DNA of 64,000 nt from Rachycentron canadum (Eukaryota; Chordata; Actinopteri; Carangiformes; Rachycentridae): NCBI GenBank assembly GCA_038496675.1, contig CM076668.1, forward strand, positions 18,536,658 to 18,600,657, in the 5' to 3' direction. The position numbers and the translations under genes are program-made. Below are positions 1 to 11,779 of this stretch, one piece after another (position 1 is the stretch's first letter; each line of letters opens with the position of its first letter). The notes beneath the pieces are model-generated. The model did not search any database. It was not told the origin of the DNA and saw only the letters and a list, made by a program, of their open reading frames with translations.

Positions 1-1796
1 CTAAGCAGATCACCCTTAACCCAAAGCTGGTCAGCAAACTCAAGGACCGGGCTTTCCGCGCCGCCGAGCGCCGGATCAAAGAGTGCGCCAAGCTCCAGAG
101 GAAGCACCGAGAACGTATGGAGAAGAAGTTTATGAAGGAGTCGGCGGCTTTAGACAACCTGGATGCTATTAGCTTTTCCAGCTACACCAGCAGCAGCACA
201 CTGAGTCGAAAGTTCAACACTGTCACCTCCAACATGCCATACTCACAGGTGGTTTGTCATTGTCTTCTAAACAACACACACTCCGATCATCATGAAGTAT
301 TTTTTGAGGGGGCATTTTGAGCCTATTTTAAAGGAATTCTCCACCAGACTCCAATTGGCATTAGGGTTTATGGTCAGCATCTTAAAACGACGATGCCTCT
401 CCAAAACACATTACTGAGCATTTTCTCCTTTGACAACTGGGTTAAGCTTTGGTCAGGTTTAGGCCACTACAAGTACTTTGCTAAAGTTGGTGAAGTTCTT
501 GCTTTGGTGCCAAACGTGGTCATGGCTAAAATTAAAGCTACTTGTTGTGTGTTAAGGAAAGATCGTGGCCACATTAACTGGTGGTTGTAGATGGGATGCG
601 ACCAGTCATCTCAATCTGTGTTAAAGTTGTTGACTCATCCTAATATTTTCTCATCTGCAACCTCAAGAGTTAAGGTTTGGTCAAGTTTGGGCAACAAAAC
701 CACTTTGTTAAGGTTAGAGAAAGGTTGTGGCCTCAATTAAAGGAAATTGGTGTTGACTGTTGGTAGGAAAAGGGATGTGAACTGTGATCTACCCCATTTC
801 AAAGTCACCAAAAATGATTTGATGCTTATAATGTTCCCAACCAGTAACATAATACATACTACTTATTGTAACTATAATTATTTAAATCATTAGAATTATT
901 TAAATTGGTGGATATACTTTTAGTAATCCTAACCTTGCCGATTCTTAGTTTCTAAATTTATACTTTCTTCTCAGGCCACTCTCCACTCCACAGCCAAGGG
1001 CAAAGCCAAGATACAGAAGAAGCTAGAGAAGAAGAAGCAAGTTGATGGAACTTTCAAGATCTATGAGGACGGGAGGAAAAGTGTGCGCTCACTGTCCGGC
1101 CTGCAGCTCGGCAACGACGTCATGTTCCTCAAACAGGGCACCTACGCCAACCCCAGGGAGAGGTCACGCCTCAACATACGGGACATGTTCCCCCGCGACA
1201 ATGACGACGATGCTGACACCATTTCCCGTGCCATGAGCGACCCGGGCCTCCACGAGGCTGCGTATTCGGAGATCAGCGCTGACTCCGGTCGTGATTCCCT
1301 TTTCACCAGACCTGGGCTTGGCACCATGGTGTTTAGGAGGAACTATATGACTGGGGGCATGTTTGGGATTGGGGCACGGGATGAGGGGAGTGTTGCAGGG
1401 AGCGAACCTGTGGGCCGGGCGCCTAATGTTCGTCTACGTGGACATCTGCCTCGGCGCTCTCCCAGTTTCGATGAGGACAGTATTGGTAGCGCCCTGAGCT
1501 TGCAAGAAAGAAATCTGCAGGAGCTGCCTTGGGAGGAGGTTGACGTTGGACTGGACGAGGACCTGGAACCAGAAAACAGTCCTCTCGAGACCTTCCTGGC
1601 CTCGCAGAGCCTCAGCGAGTTCATAGCGATCTTCAGAAGGGAGAAGATCGACTTGGAGGCTTTGATGCTTTGTTCAGATCAGGACCTCTCCAGCATTCAC
1701 ATCCCTTTAGGCCCCAGGAAAAAACTGCTGGATGCCTGCAAGAGACGTCTGGACACCTTAGACGAACCAGAGGCCATTGAAGACACTGAACTTTGA
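1..1796 (+). CDS. ush1g: ush1g (SANS scaffold protein), 3' part
   Basis: Two exons are visible: 1-248 (continuing from beyond the window edge, first full codon at 3) and 975-1796, joined in phase 0 across a GT-AG intron. The last exon encodes 273 residues. The product matches what I recall of human SANS: a basic helical stretch after the ankyrin repeats (ITLNPKLVSKLKDRAF), the conserved central segment with RSLSGLQLG and DSLFTRPGLGTMVFRRNY, a SAM domain starting near SPLETFLASQ and running to the end, and a C-terminal PDZ-binding motif DTEL. The ankyrin repeats lie upstream of the window. In mammals the protein links harmonin, myosin VIIa and whirlin at stereocilia tips and in photoreceptors, and loss causes Usher syndrome 1G. 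ANKS4B is the nearest paralogue, but the central segment and the DTEL end favour USH1G. Very sure of identity. Confidence 0.95.
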
Positions 1797-3294
1797 AGAT
1801 CAGTGGGGAGAAATCCTAAAAAGATAAAATACCACTATATTCCTCAGCAGATAAAACTGAGCGTGACTCAGAGTGGAGTATGGCCTTTTTTTTATTAATA
1901 AATCATTAATTTTTAAATAATAAAAATTGTTGCACGGGGAGTAATAAAAAGAAATGCTACTGTTTGGCAAATCACTCAATGGTAATAAAAGGCCTATCAA
2001 TGATACATTTAATTCATGACATAATAAAGTATTAATATTTCATTATCAGCCACAGCAAGAATGTGTATCAGTATCTGGTCTCATGAACATAGGTATCATA
2101 TAGTTTTTTTGTGGTTTTGGCAATTACCTGGAGGAAACTCCAGCATCACTCCACCCAACTTCAACCTGAGATCTAATCAGACAGAACACCTGAAAACACC
2201 TGTGTGGGAGTAAAGCCGAGCCTTTTTCAAAATGAAACCCCAGTTTCAACTCCCATCGGTTTGTGAGCTGTTTTAGCCTCCAGTTTGTACTTTGTCCATC
2301 ACCGTGTTGGTTTCTTGAAACCAGAAGAAACCACGTTTGGAGGGGAAGGGGGAGCTGAGGAGGAGTGAGGGGTGGATCTGACCTGCTCTGTATCCTGATT
2401 GTCACAATCACACTGTAGCCACGCCCCCAATTCATCATCATGTTGTATTGAAGACTTAAAACGAGAGACTGAGACCATAAACTCATTACGTTCACTGAGC
2501 TAATAAATCAAGGGAGAAGTAGGGACATTTTCCCATAGACTTCAATACAACCTGACTTCCTTTTACAGTGGAGTCGCCCCCTGATGGTCAATAGAGAGAA
2601 TGCAGCTTTAAGGCTCTTCAGTTTTCAGCCGTGGTGTCAATGTCCACTTTCATATCCAGCCTATGATGAAAGCCTCCAAATCCAGATACCTGTTTACTGC
2701 CCAAATAGCACCATCTAGTGGTGTTTTAGTGTTATAACAGGGCTTTTAGAGCTAGAGGCCTAAAAGCCACTCGAGTTGCATGACATCTCTGTTAATATTT
2801 AATTACACATTTTTAACAGTGTACAGTCAAACATACTATTGGTTTGACTGAAGTTATGCATATTTAATGCTGGTTTCATGTGATGTTAATATTCAGTGGA
2901 TTTTTTTTTTTATTATTAATTAACATATTAGTGAATGTACCTTAACCGCTTACTATGTTGTCTATATTGTGTCTTTGTTGTACAGTTTTCTTACTTTAAA
3001 TATGGTATTTTGCTCCTTGGCACATACACAATGTTGACTATACATTTGTAATGGATGTAAATAGCCCCTGACTCACTGTGGCTCTGCAGACACTGTTGCA
3101 ATAGTAAAAACAATGGGGAGTTTCTGTGAGGTTATGTGAGTGTGTGCTAGATAACACTGTTATCTTCAGTTACTGTTTGGTCTCACCGTAGGTCTCCCTG
3201 CCTGTGGCTGTGCATGAATGCACAGTTTCGTGTTTTTTGTAAAAATCATGTGAAGATGTATCCACAACACATTATTTTGTTTTATTAAAATAAA
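1797..3294 (+). promoter_or_regulatory. ush1g: probable ush1g 3' UTR with poly(A) signal
   Basis: No coding frame is supported after the ush1g stop. AATAAA motifs occur near 1898 and at 3289-3294. The second follows a T-rich stretch and looks like a plausible distal cleavage signal. If it is used, the 3' UTR is about 1.5 kb and contains a copy of the interspersed repeat family described at 2275-2705. The transcript end is inferred, not seen. Confidence 0.4.
2275..2705 (+). repeat. interspersed repeat family A, copy 1
   Basis: This copy shares long near-identical blocks with seven other places in the window, for example GAGACTGAGACCATAAACTC and GGGACATTTTCCCATAGACT. The others are near 9405, 19383, 30468, 37141, 40736, 49325 and 63860. 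A block between the AATCACACTGTAGCCACGCC segment and the conserved core is shorter here than in other copies. I call this orientation plus. No open reading frame is shared between copies, so it looks like a non-autonomous element. Confidence 0.85.
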
Positions 3295-4825
3295 GTGAAA
3301 ATGATTACTGTTTGGTGTGTGACTTACAGTATATGACTGTACATTGATCAGCCATAACATTATGACCACTGATAGGTGGAGTGATATAACATTTATTATC
3401 TGCCTAAAATCGGTGGGTAGGCTATATTAGGCTGTAAGTGAGCATTTTGTCCTGAAGTTGTACTGTACTGTTCATGTACAGTTTTTTAGCTACTTGTACT
3501 TTATCTGAGTATTTCCAGTACTTCTACTTCACAACAATTCATAGGCAAACACTGCTCAGTTTAATCTACCACTGTTCTTTAATCATAATAATAATAATAA
3601 TATAATAAGATTTAATAATTGAAATCTTATTTTCTAGATAAAAACACTGTAAACCATAATAAACAAAGAAAACTTCAACACAGGAAGTTCCACACGTGTT
3701 TGTGTTGTTCTAGAGCTGATTTGAAGTTTCTCTCTTTGTCTGATCTGAGTTCTGCTCATTCTTTGGAGCAGTAATGATGAAAAATGACAGCTAGGCCTCT
3801 GAAGGAGACACTCTGATTGGCTGTGACATCACCCACTGGAGCCAATAGGAGTGTCCCATGTAGAGACGTGACTCTATCAAAGATGGAGGATGAGAATTGA
3901 TGGATAAACACACAGAAGTAAAGTAAAGTGAGTTAATTCATGTTTGGACTTTTGCTTCAAGATGCTTCACTGAAAAATTATCTTCACAACCTCTTTCCAC
4001 CTCAGTCCAAGCTGACGTCTTCAAATGTCTCAATTTGAGTCCAGAAACCAAATTTATTCAGTTTACAATAAAATAAAAGAAGCTGAAAACACAATCTTTT
4101 GGTATTTTTGCTTTTAAAAAATGACTTAAAAGCTAAATCAATGATCCGGATTGTTGCAGCTTCACACTACGCCTCTGCACCCTTTAATTTGTGTCCTCTG
4201 GACAAAAAGGCCTGACACTGATGGACCATTAGTGCTTGTGTGGGAGGATGTAAGCCAAGCTGTCAGACTGCCTGGTGTTCATATGTTCCCTTCTCTGCAG
4301 CGTCTGTCGTCCTGTGGAGGAAAAAATACACACACCGTATCTTTTAAAGAGCACGCTGCAGTCAGCGTGGCCTCAGGCCCAGAACACTGGCCTCCGTCCA
4401 GACATAAAAAAAAAGCAGCACTGACACCAGATATATGCCTGCAAACTCACATGCACTCTCGCTTGCGCCAGCACATAAACACACCTCATCTATCAGGGCA
4501 GATTCCTGCATCTCCTCCTTTTCACTCTGAACCTTTCCCCCAGTGAAGAAACAACTGAACAACCACTGTTAATCCACTTCTCTCCCCCTTTTTTTCCCCT
4601 TTCCTTTCCCAGGACGTTTGCCAAGGTTACAGAGATGGGGGGGAGGGGGGGGGCTGACACAAAGAAACACAAGGGAGGAGGGAAGAAGGGAGGGAAGGGG
4701 GGTGAACAACATGCAGAATGTATGAGACACCAGAGAGGAGGGAGAAGTCGACTCCAGGCTGAGCAGCTGCAGTTTTGTGTGGGGATTTTTTTTAGTTTTT
4801 CGGATACATAACATCACTTGGTGCC
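3295..4825. other. intergenic DNA between ush1g and fads6
   Basis: No gene recognised. The stretch contains an (AAT)n-rich patch near 3587-3610, one copy of repeat family C at 3640-3790, a G-rich purine tract near 4636-4700 and a run of CT/GA-rich sequence. A 131-codon open frame at 4151-4546 shows no recognisable protein features and I do not treat it as a gene. Confidence 0.6.
3640..3790 (-). repeat. interspersed repeat family C, copy 1
   Basis: The reverse complement of this block is nearly identical to 18460-18640 inside trim16 intron 3. Shared words include TTTTTCATCATTACTGCTCC and GAAACTTCAAATCAGCTCTA. Only two copies are visible in this window, in opposite orientations. Confidence 0.8.
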
Positions 4826-4996
4826 ATGGGACAATATATTGCTCTGCTGCTGGACTGCATCAGGAGTCAGCTGACAGGGAGGAAGAGGAAAAAGGATGAG
4901 GAGGAGGAGGTGGAGGTGGAGGAGAGGAGGTTCCACCAGGCTCTTGAAGTAGCAGGAAGGGGGCTGGGCTTCTCTGACAATGCTTCAAGCCAATAA
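4826..4996 (+). CDS. 56-codon upstream open reading frame before fads6 (uncertain)
   Basis: An ATG in a strong Kozak setting (GTGCCATGGG) opens a frame of 56 codons ending in TAA at 4994-4996, 110 nt before the fads6 start and in a different frame. The peptide begins MGQYIALLLDCIRSQ, continues through a basic stretch (GRKRKKD) into an acidic run (EEEEVEVEE), and ends SDNASSQ. If this lies in the fads6 mRNA leader it would be a regulatory upstream ORF; it might instead be a small protein with a possible N-terminal glycine modification site. I do not recognise a family, and transcription here is not shown by the sequence. Confidence 0.25.
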   Translation: MGQYIALLLDCIRSQLTGRKRKKDEEEEVEVEERRFHQALEVAGRGLGFSDNASSQ

Positions 4997-5106
4997 TGAC
5001 TTTCGCAATGCTAACTTTGACCTGTGGACTGTGCAGCATTTAGTTCAGGCTGCTTGCAAGAGGACAAGAGCTTGTTTTGCTTTGTTCATCAGCAGAAGCG
5101 CCTGAC

Positions 5107-8100
5107 ATGCAGAATGTACCGGAGGAGTGGAGGGAAGGACGGGAGGAGGTGGCGGTCAAGAGGAGGGGGCATTCAGAGCTCAGCGGCGGCACAGACATGA
5201 AGGCAGAGTGGGGGAAGGCTGCAGGAGGGACAGGTGGGGACGAGGTGGAGAAGGAGACACTGATGATGGAGCTGACGAGGCTGGTGCAGAAGATGGTGAA
5301 GGAGAGCAGCTGGTGGGAGCGGAGGGGGATCGATTGCAGCATCCTGGCAGCAGCGTTCCTCTGTCTGCCCCCCGGTAAGACTTTGCACTCTGAGGAAACT
5401 TCAGACAACGGCTGGGATCACAGGTCGCCTCTGCAGTCTGCATATCTTTCTGTTTATTAACTTAAATCACAGTTATTATATTGACTCTATAGCACTTATA
5501 CTGGAGGACAACATAAAGATAACTGCCTCTAAACATCCTTTACGCTGTTGATTCATTTGTCAATTGTTTTTTCCCACTTATTACATTATATATACGTCTA
5601 TAATCTGACAGAAAATAGCTGATTACAACCCCTTTAAGCCTATGGTGACGTATAGAACTTGCATTATTTATCTGACTAAAAGTCCAACTTCATTATTGAT
5701 TAATCTATTGATTATTTTCTCAACAACAAAATAACCAATTTTGTATATGAAGATCCTGCATAAGCTGCCGAAACCAATGGTGATATCTTCAGAGATCCTA
5801 TTTCATCCTAAAACCCCAAGTATTTTGTTTTTTTAGAGAAAGAAAACTAAAATATTCACATATTTGAACTGGAAAGGGAATAAAAAAAAAGTATTGATGA
5901 TCAAAATTGAACATGGTCCCTTATAAATAAAATCTGTTAATCATTTCAGCTCTAATTATCTCATCTCAGTCTGAATAACTTATAATAACCTAATGACAGC
6001 TCGTTCTCATGGTATCCCAGGGTTTCCGAGTATCTGGGTCACTGGTGGTCAGCAACTGACCTCAATTTGGGGCTGGTGTCCATTGTGCCTCATGTCACTC
6101 GATCATTGGAAGTGACATCTCCACAGGACACCTGCTTCCAGCTTGATCTGTGCTCCAGACCGGACAGTGTCCATGCACTGACTCCCTACATTTTCATTCC
6201 TGGTGTAGAAAAAGTCGACTTCTGGGTTGGGTTTAGGCTGCGACGGCATCTGTCATTGTGCATCACCAAGCTTGTGACTTATCACCTCGAAATAACCTGC
6301 TTTGTAATAGGAGGTGGTGGGGGGCGGTTTGTTAGCACCATTTTATTGGGTTAGGAGGAAAACATGTCACCTAAAACCTGCTGTGAATGCCAGAGAAGCC
6401 TCTCTGGGTTAAATTCAGCCTCACTGATGCTGCAATTCATTCATTATTCAGTGTGATCAGACTGAGGTCATTTTATCACCAAGCTGCTTGCATAAATGTT
6501 GGACTGAATGACCAGTTGCACGGAGGACAAAACGACCAAGAAAACCCTGAGGATTCCAGGTCACCTTCCAAACAACAAACATATGTAAATAAAAACAGCC
6601 CACGGTGATGTAATGAAGCAGGACCCTCCCTCCCCTGTGCTGAAAAGGTGTCAGACTCAGAGCAGCACCTCCAGTGAGGGATAAAGTTTCTGTCTTTCAC
6701 CTGATCGTCCTGCTCGTCATGGTTCAAAGTCACACTGCTGCAGCTCCGGAGAGGCTGGGTGTGTGGGGACTCACAGATAAGACACACAGGACTGTGTTTT
6801 CAGCCACAGCAGCGTCACTGACGGCAAAGTCGGTCAGTCAGTCACTTCCAGATTGTGGATGCAGGGATGAATAAGTGACCGGGCCCAGGCACAGGACCAG
6901 GGGCTCCAGAGGTCAGGGGAGCCCCTGTATGAGGCGACTGTTAATGTATCTTGTTTTAAAGAGCTCAGTTAAAAGACACAAATTTATCACAAAGAGATAG
7001 AAAACAACTATTAGGAAACTATTAAAAAAATGGATAAAGAGGCCAAATATCCATAAAAAGGCACAAAATGACCAAAACTGGATGCAAAACAGCGAGGTAT
7101 ACAGAACAACCACAAGGAGACTCACAATGCTTCCAGAGTCAAAGACATGATCATTAAAAGACACAAAACAACCATAAAGGGATTAAAAATGACCAAAGCA
7201 GATGTTAAATGACCGAAAACAAACACAAAATGATCACAGACATAAACTATAAATCGATTTTAGCTGTCTGTCTGTATCCATGGTCTCATTTCCTCATTGT
7301 CCGTCCATGACAGGAAGGATTACAGCATTAAAGCCAACATTCATGGTCCCCAGAAGAAATGTTAGCATGACATTAGCAGGTTAGCATGCTTACTAGCTAA
7401 CATAATCCTGGATTTATTAGGTTGGCCTTTCGGGAATCATTTTATTTAGAAATTTCCAGACTGAACAATCTAAAGTAAATCATTTATTAATGTAATAATA
7501 ATAAAAAATACAGTGTCACAGTTCTTCTATAATGGGTTAATACCACCATCCCTGAGGTTTTCTGTAATGAAATAGATCCTGGAATGAGGACAAGAAAGAA
7601 AACGTGATTATAAGTGACGTAAATCAAAACAGCCAAAGACTGAATATGTGACTCTATGGTGAAAACGTCCTGAGGCCTGTCGCCGAGGCCAAAGCGTCAT
7701 CTCTTTGCAGTGAGACAGTTTAATGATCCTCGTTGGTCCCTGTCTTGCAGCCTTCGTGCTGCTGTCGTCCTCTCAGGTCCTGTGGTTTTCGGCGGGGATG
7801 CTGCTGATGGGCGTAGCTCACGCTGTCATCACCATCAAAGGGACACATCTGGCCAGTCACGGGGCGCTGAGCGAGTCGCCGGCCTGGGGGAGGTTCTGGG
7901 CCGTCTTCTTCATCGAGGTGAGAGGTTCAGAAATAAACTGGAAGCTGCCGTTAACGATCATTACCCAGCAAATCAGGATATTAAATCCATGTCTAATAAC
8001 CTTTTATGACATCAGGGCCATGATAATGAATTCAGTGAACCTGTGAATCTGATGTTGACTGAACACTCAGTGGCTCTTTAGGTAAACACAGAGACACCAT

Positions 8101-11100
8101 GACCTTTGCTGTTCTTTGCCTTCATCCTGTTATTAGCGGCTGTGGTGGAAAAATTACCCAGGAGAGGGAAGTCCAAGTTTTAATAGGATGCTGTCCTCTC
8201 CTGAAACTGACACGACTCAGCGAAGGAACTGTGGATCCAGACTTTATTTATCCGACAAAATCAGGAAGCACGAGTGAAGCACAAGTCACGTTGGAAATAT
8301 CGTAAAACTTTGAATGTTTGGGTAAAGTTAATATTTAGTTTAGAAAACTGTTGCTGCTCTAACAACTATTAATGAGTACAATGCATTTGTGAGCCCAACC
8401 ACCCAAAAAGCACAATCATCTCCAGGTTTAACTGCGTTTACTGTGCGTGTTCATGGTGAAAACATAGCAGCAGACGGAACAAAAACATCAAACTGGGATG
8501 AAGTCAGTGATGGTTTTCAAGCACATGCCCATTTCTCTGAGCGTGTGTTGCCTCCTTCCATCAGATCTGCGGCTCGTTCTCGGCGCGGGCCGGCGTGCAG
8601 GGCCACATTAAGATGCATCATGCTCATACCAACGTCATTGGACTGGGCGACTCCAGCGTGTGGAAGGTTCCTTTCCTGCCGCGCTCCGTCTACCTGTTCT
8701 TGGCCCCCCTGGCTGTGCCCGTCATCACTCCACTTGTTGCACTCGGTAAGAGGCGCCAAAGGTCTTTAGGTGTTTACTCAAATATTTCAACATCCTGTGC
8801 GACTATCAGCATAAAGTTGAGACAGATTTCTGTCCTTCACTTCCTGCTGGGGTTGCCGTGGTACCTCGTCTCCATCACTCAGGTGTGAGCTCATTCCCAC
8901 AGGTGTGATGGCGTCTGATTCTCTGCCTTTCAGGTCATCTCAAAGGACACTCTTTGGCCCACGTCGTCAGGACCATCCTGATGGTTGCGCTGGGCCTGTA
9001 TTCACAGTACTGGCTGCTGATCCACGTCTCTGGGTTCAAGTCCCCCCTCGGGACCCTGCTCTGTATGCTCGTCTGCAGAGCCATGTTCTCTGTGCCGTAC
9101 ATCCATGTCAACATTTTCCAGGTGGGGAAAACTGTACAGGTTGGTACATGATCCTTAAACAAGACTATGTCCATGTTCAGAAGGGCCCACTAACACACTG
9201 CCTACGGCAAGTACACAACCAGTGTCCCAGAATGCATTTTACACCAACTGGCAGCAGCAGTGACAAGTTTGAAAGCAGGTTAATGCCTAACTTTATTAAA
9301 GGAGCAATAAAGGAGCTCATTTTGACATCCTACCTCGTGTGAATAGTGTGTAAGCAGGATAGTCTGTATATAAAAATGAACATTGACTCTGAGTCTGAAG
9401 AGTGAATCTAACTAATGACCTCCACTGGTTGTTAAAAGTAAACAGGTATCTGGATTTGGAGGCTTTCATCATTGGCTGGATATGAAAGTGGACATTGAGC
9501 CTTAAACCTTCATCCTCTCTAATGACCATCAGGGGGCGACTCCACTGGTTGTTAAAGAAGTCAGATTGTATTGAAGTCTATGGGAAAATGTCCCTACTTC
9601 TCCCTTGATTTATTAGCTCAGTAAACGTTTTCCTAATGAGTTTATGGTCTCAGTCTTTAGTTTCAAGTCTTCAATACAACATGATGTTCATTTTTTAAAT
9701 GATGGTCCATTTAGAGGAAAATAGACCATAAAGCAGGGGATGAGTAGGGGGTGTGGTTACTGTGTGATTGACAGACTGTACCACCCAATCAGGATAGAGG
9801 ACAGAGCAGGTCAGCTCCACCCCTCACTCCTCTGGGTCCACTCTTCTGGTTTCAAAAAACCAAGATGGCTGACGGACAAATTACAAACAGGAGGACGTGA
9901 TGTCACGGAGGGTTGACACTTGGTTTGCAGGCAGTTTCAAACATGTTACCTATGTTAGCAGCTCTTATATCAGAATGTCTCGAGGTTTATATGAGTTGTT
10001 TTTATGAGTGTACGTTCAAAGAGGGATCAGGATAAGATAAAGATCAAAGTCAGATAATCTTGATCAAAATCAGAAAAACAATAGTCACAATATGAATGTC
10101 CAGAACGAGTTTAATGTTTTTGAATTTACTCCAGACTCTTTTTCATTTGTTTTAGTACATATGTTCACCACCTCATGTAGAGAACCTCCTGTTGAGAACC
10201 TCCTGTCGAGAACCTCCTGTTGAATGCAGCATTGTGTTTCTCACAGATCGGACCAGTCAGTGAACTAAAGGGATAAAAAGGAACAATTCATCCATGATTT
10301 TCCCACATGGAGCCTCAGTCCTGCAGGTCATTGTGCATTGTTCTGATCAAAGTGTGCGAGGAGGCGGATTAGAAATCACAGGTTCTGCTGTGAAGTCCAG
10401 GGTTGGAGGGTGGGGGGGGTGGGTTTGATCTCTCTGGGGGGGTGAACCAATGGACCTGTTCTCTCCTATCTCCTGATGCTGTTGTTGGCTGCTGTCCTAT
10501 CTGTTTGCCTCCTAAACTTAATGATCATGTGTGTTTTCCAGCCCAGGGCAGTGACATTGTTAAGACTCTCCTGTTTTTTATGAATGAGGCCAAACAAATA
10601 TTGTAATTCAGGGAACTGAAATCTGGTTTCATCAACCTGGTCCTTGGGTAAATTTGTTTTAGTCTGCAGCACTTCAGTCACATGATCAGCTGAGATGCTA
10701 ATGACCTTAAAGTATTGATTATCACCTAATCTGGAGGTTTTTTATCGGCAACTAACAGGTTGATATAAACTCACCGGCTGAGCGGCATCAGATTTGATCT
10801 GAGTTGAAACTGAAATTTAAAACCCCAACATTTGGTGAGGATACAATCAAAAGCTCAATGTCCATCTGAACCAAACTTTGTATCCCCCCACAGCACATTG
10901 GCCTCCCCATGTTCTCACCGACCCACCGACCAAAGAGGATCTACCAGATGACCCACGGAGTCCTGAACCTGCCCCGAAACCCTCTGCTGGACTGGATCTT
11001 TGGACACTCGCTTATCAACTGTCATGTGGAGCACCACCTCTTCCCCTTCCTGTCTGATAACATGTGTTTAAAGGTAGGAAATCAACAACACGTCGATAAA

Positions 11101-11345
11101 TGAATTCTTCAGTTGCAGTAAATTTTAATGAATTTTTATTTGATCATTTTGCGGCGCAAATAAAATAAAGAGCTTGGGTCACATCAGAGAACATGAGACA
11201 TGTTTGTTAACATGTTTTCATATATGAAGACTCTTTAATGTCCAGTACAATCATTACTTTGTATTTCCATTGGAATCACGCATCAGTAAATGAATTTAAG
11301 AACAGCTGCAGTAATTATCTTAAAATTTACAGCAGGGTTTTAATA

Positions 11346-11376
<31 letters not shown>

Positions 11377-11779
11377 AGATATAGATATAGATATAGATAT
11401 AGATATACATATGTTTTCCTTATATGAATAATCTAAATATAATTCCCTGTAGCAATTTAGTAACAGTAGTAATAATATATTACAATATAATTTAGATATA
11501 ATGAAAACAAGACACAACCTGAGACATTTTTGTCTAGTTTTTTATAGACCAAACAATTAACACAGTGTTGGTCACGTCTTAATTTGTGCCTTATAAACTC
11601 TTCACGAAACCCTCCTCATCTTTGTCCAGGTGAAGCCTGTGGTGTCCAAGTATCTGACTGAAAAACAGCTTCCATACCAGGAGGACAGTTACTTCTCTCG
11701 CCTGAGCCTCTTCTTCCACAAATACCAGGAACTGATGGTGTTTGCTCCTCCGATCACAGAGCTGGTGGGGGTGCAGTGA
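5107..11779 (+). CDS. fads6: fads6, fatty acid desaturase 6
   Basis: Six exons: 5107-5374, 7751-7917, 8565-8745, 8934-9121, 10894-11073 and 11630-11779. All joins keep frame with GT-AG introns and give 377 residues, close to the mammalian length. The product aligns with my memory of human FADS6: SSWWERRGIDC near residue 70, the three histidine clusters H122-xxx-H126, H159-xxx-HH164 and H312-xx-HH316, hydrophobic segments between them, and the ending PPITELVG-Q. These clusters are the di-iron ligands of membrane desaturases in the endoplasmic reticulum; the substrate of FADS6 is not established. The start at 5107 is the first in-frame ATG; in-frame ATGs at 5197 and 5263 are alternatives, because the N-terminus before ELTRLVQKMV is poorly conserved. 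It follows ush1g as in mammals. Confidence 0.95.
5375..7750 (+). other. fads6: fads6 intron 1
   Basis: About 2.4 kb without a supported gene. It holds a degenerate tandem array (see 6870-7260) and a short block of GTTAGCATG words near 7360-7400 that resembles a common teleost repeat. Other open frames here lack recognisable protein features. Confidence 0.7.
6870..7260 (+). repeat. degenerate ACAAAATGACC-type tandem array with GC-rich leader
   Basis: From about 6960 the sequence is a decayed tandem repeat built from words like GACACAAA, CACAAAATGACC and ACAACCA, with units of about 20 bp. It is preceded by a GC-rich leader (GGGCCCAGGCACAG...). A shorter array of the same character, with a similar GGGGGCCTCTGGGCC leader, is at 47830-48000. 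I recognise the type as common in fish genomes, but the copy boundaries are approximate. Confidence 0.6.
9405..9895 (-). repeat. interspersed repeat family A, copy 2
   Basis: Reverse orientation copy inside fads6 intron 4. It carries the core from GTCAGATTGTATTGAAGTCT through CTCCCTTGATTTATTAGCTC to TTGACAGACTGTACCACCC and runs on to an AAGATGGC-containing end. It is one of the fullest copies in the window. Confidence 0.88.
11343..11408. repeat. (AT)n / (ATAGAT)n microsatellite
   Basis: A short (TA)n run is followed by about nine ATAGAT hexamers within fads6 intron 5. It is simple-sequence DNA. Confidence 0.95.

Noticed and set aside
4151..4546. 131-codon plus-strand frame before fads6
   Set aside because: No start context, domain, or splice continuation; the surrounding sequence is ordinary spacer.
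5040..5443. Several minus-strand frames over fads6 exon 1
   Set aside because: The plus-strand frame splices into a full desaturase; the minus frames are compositional shadows.
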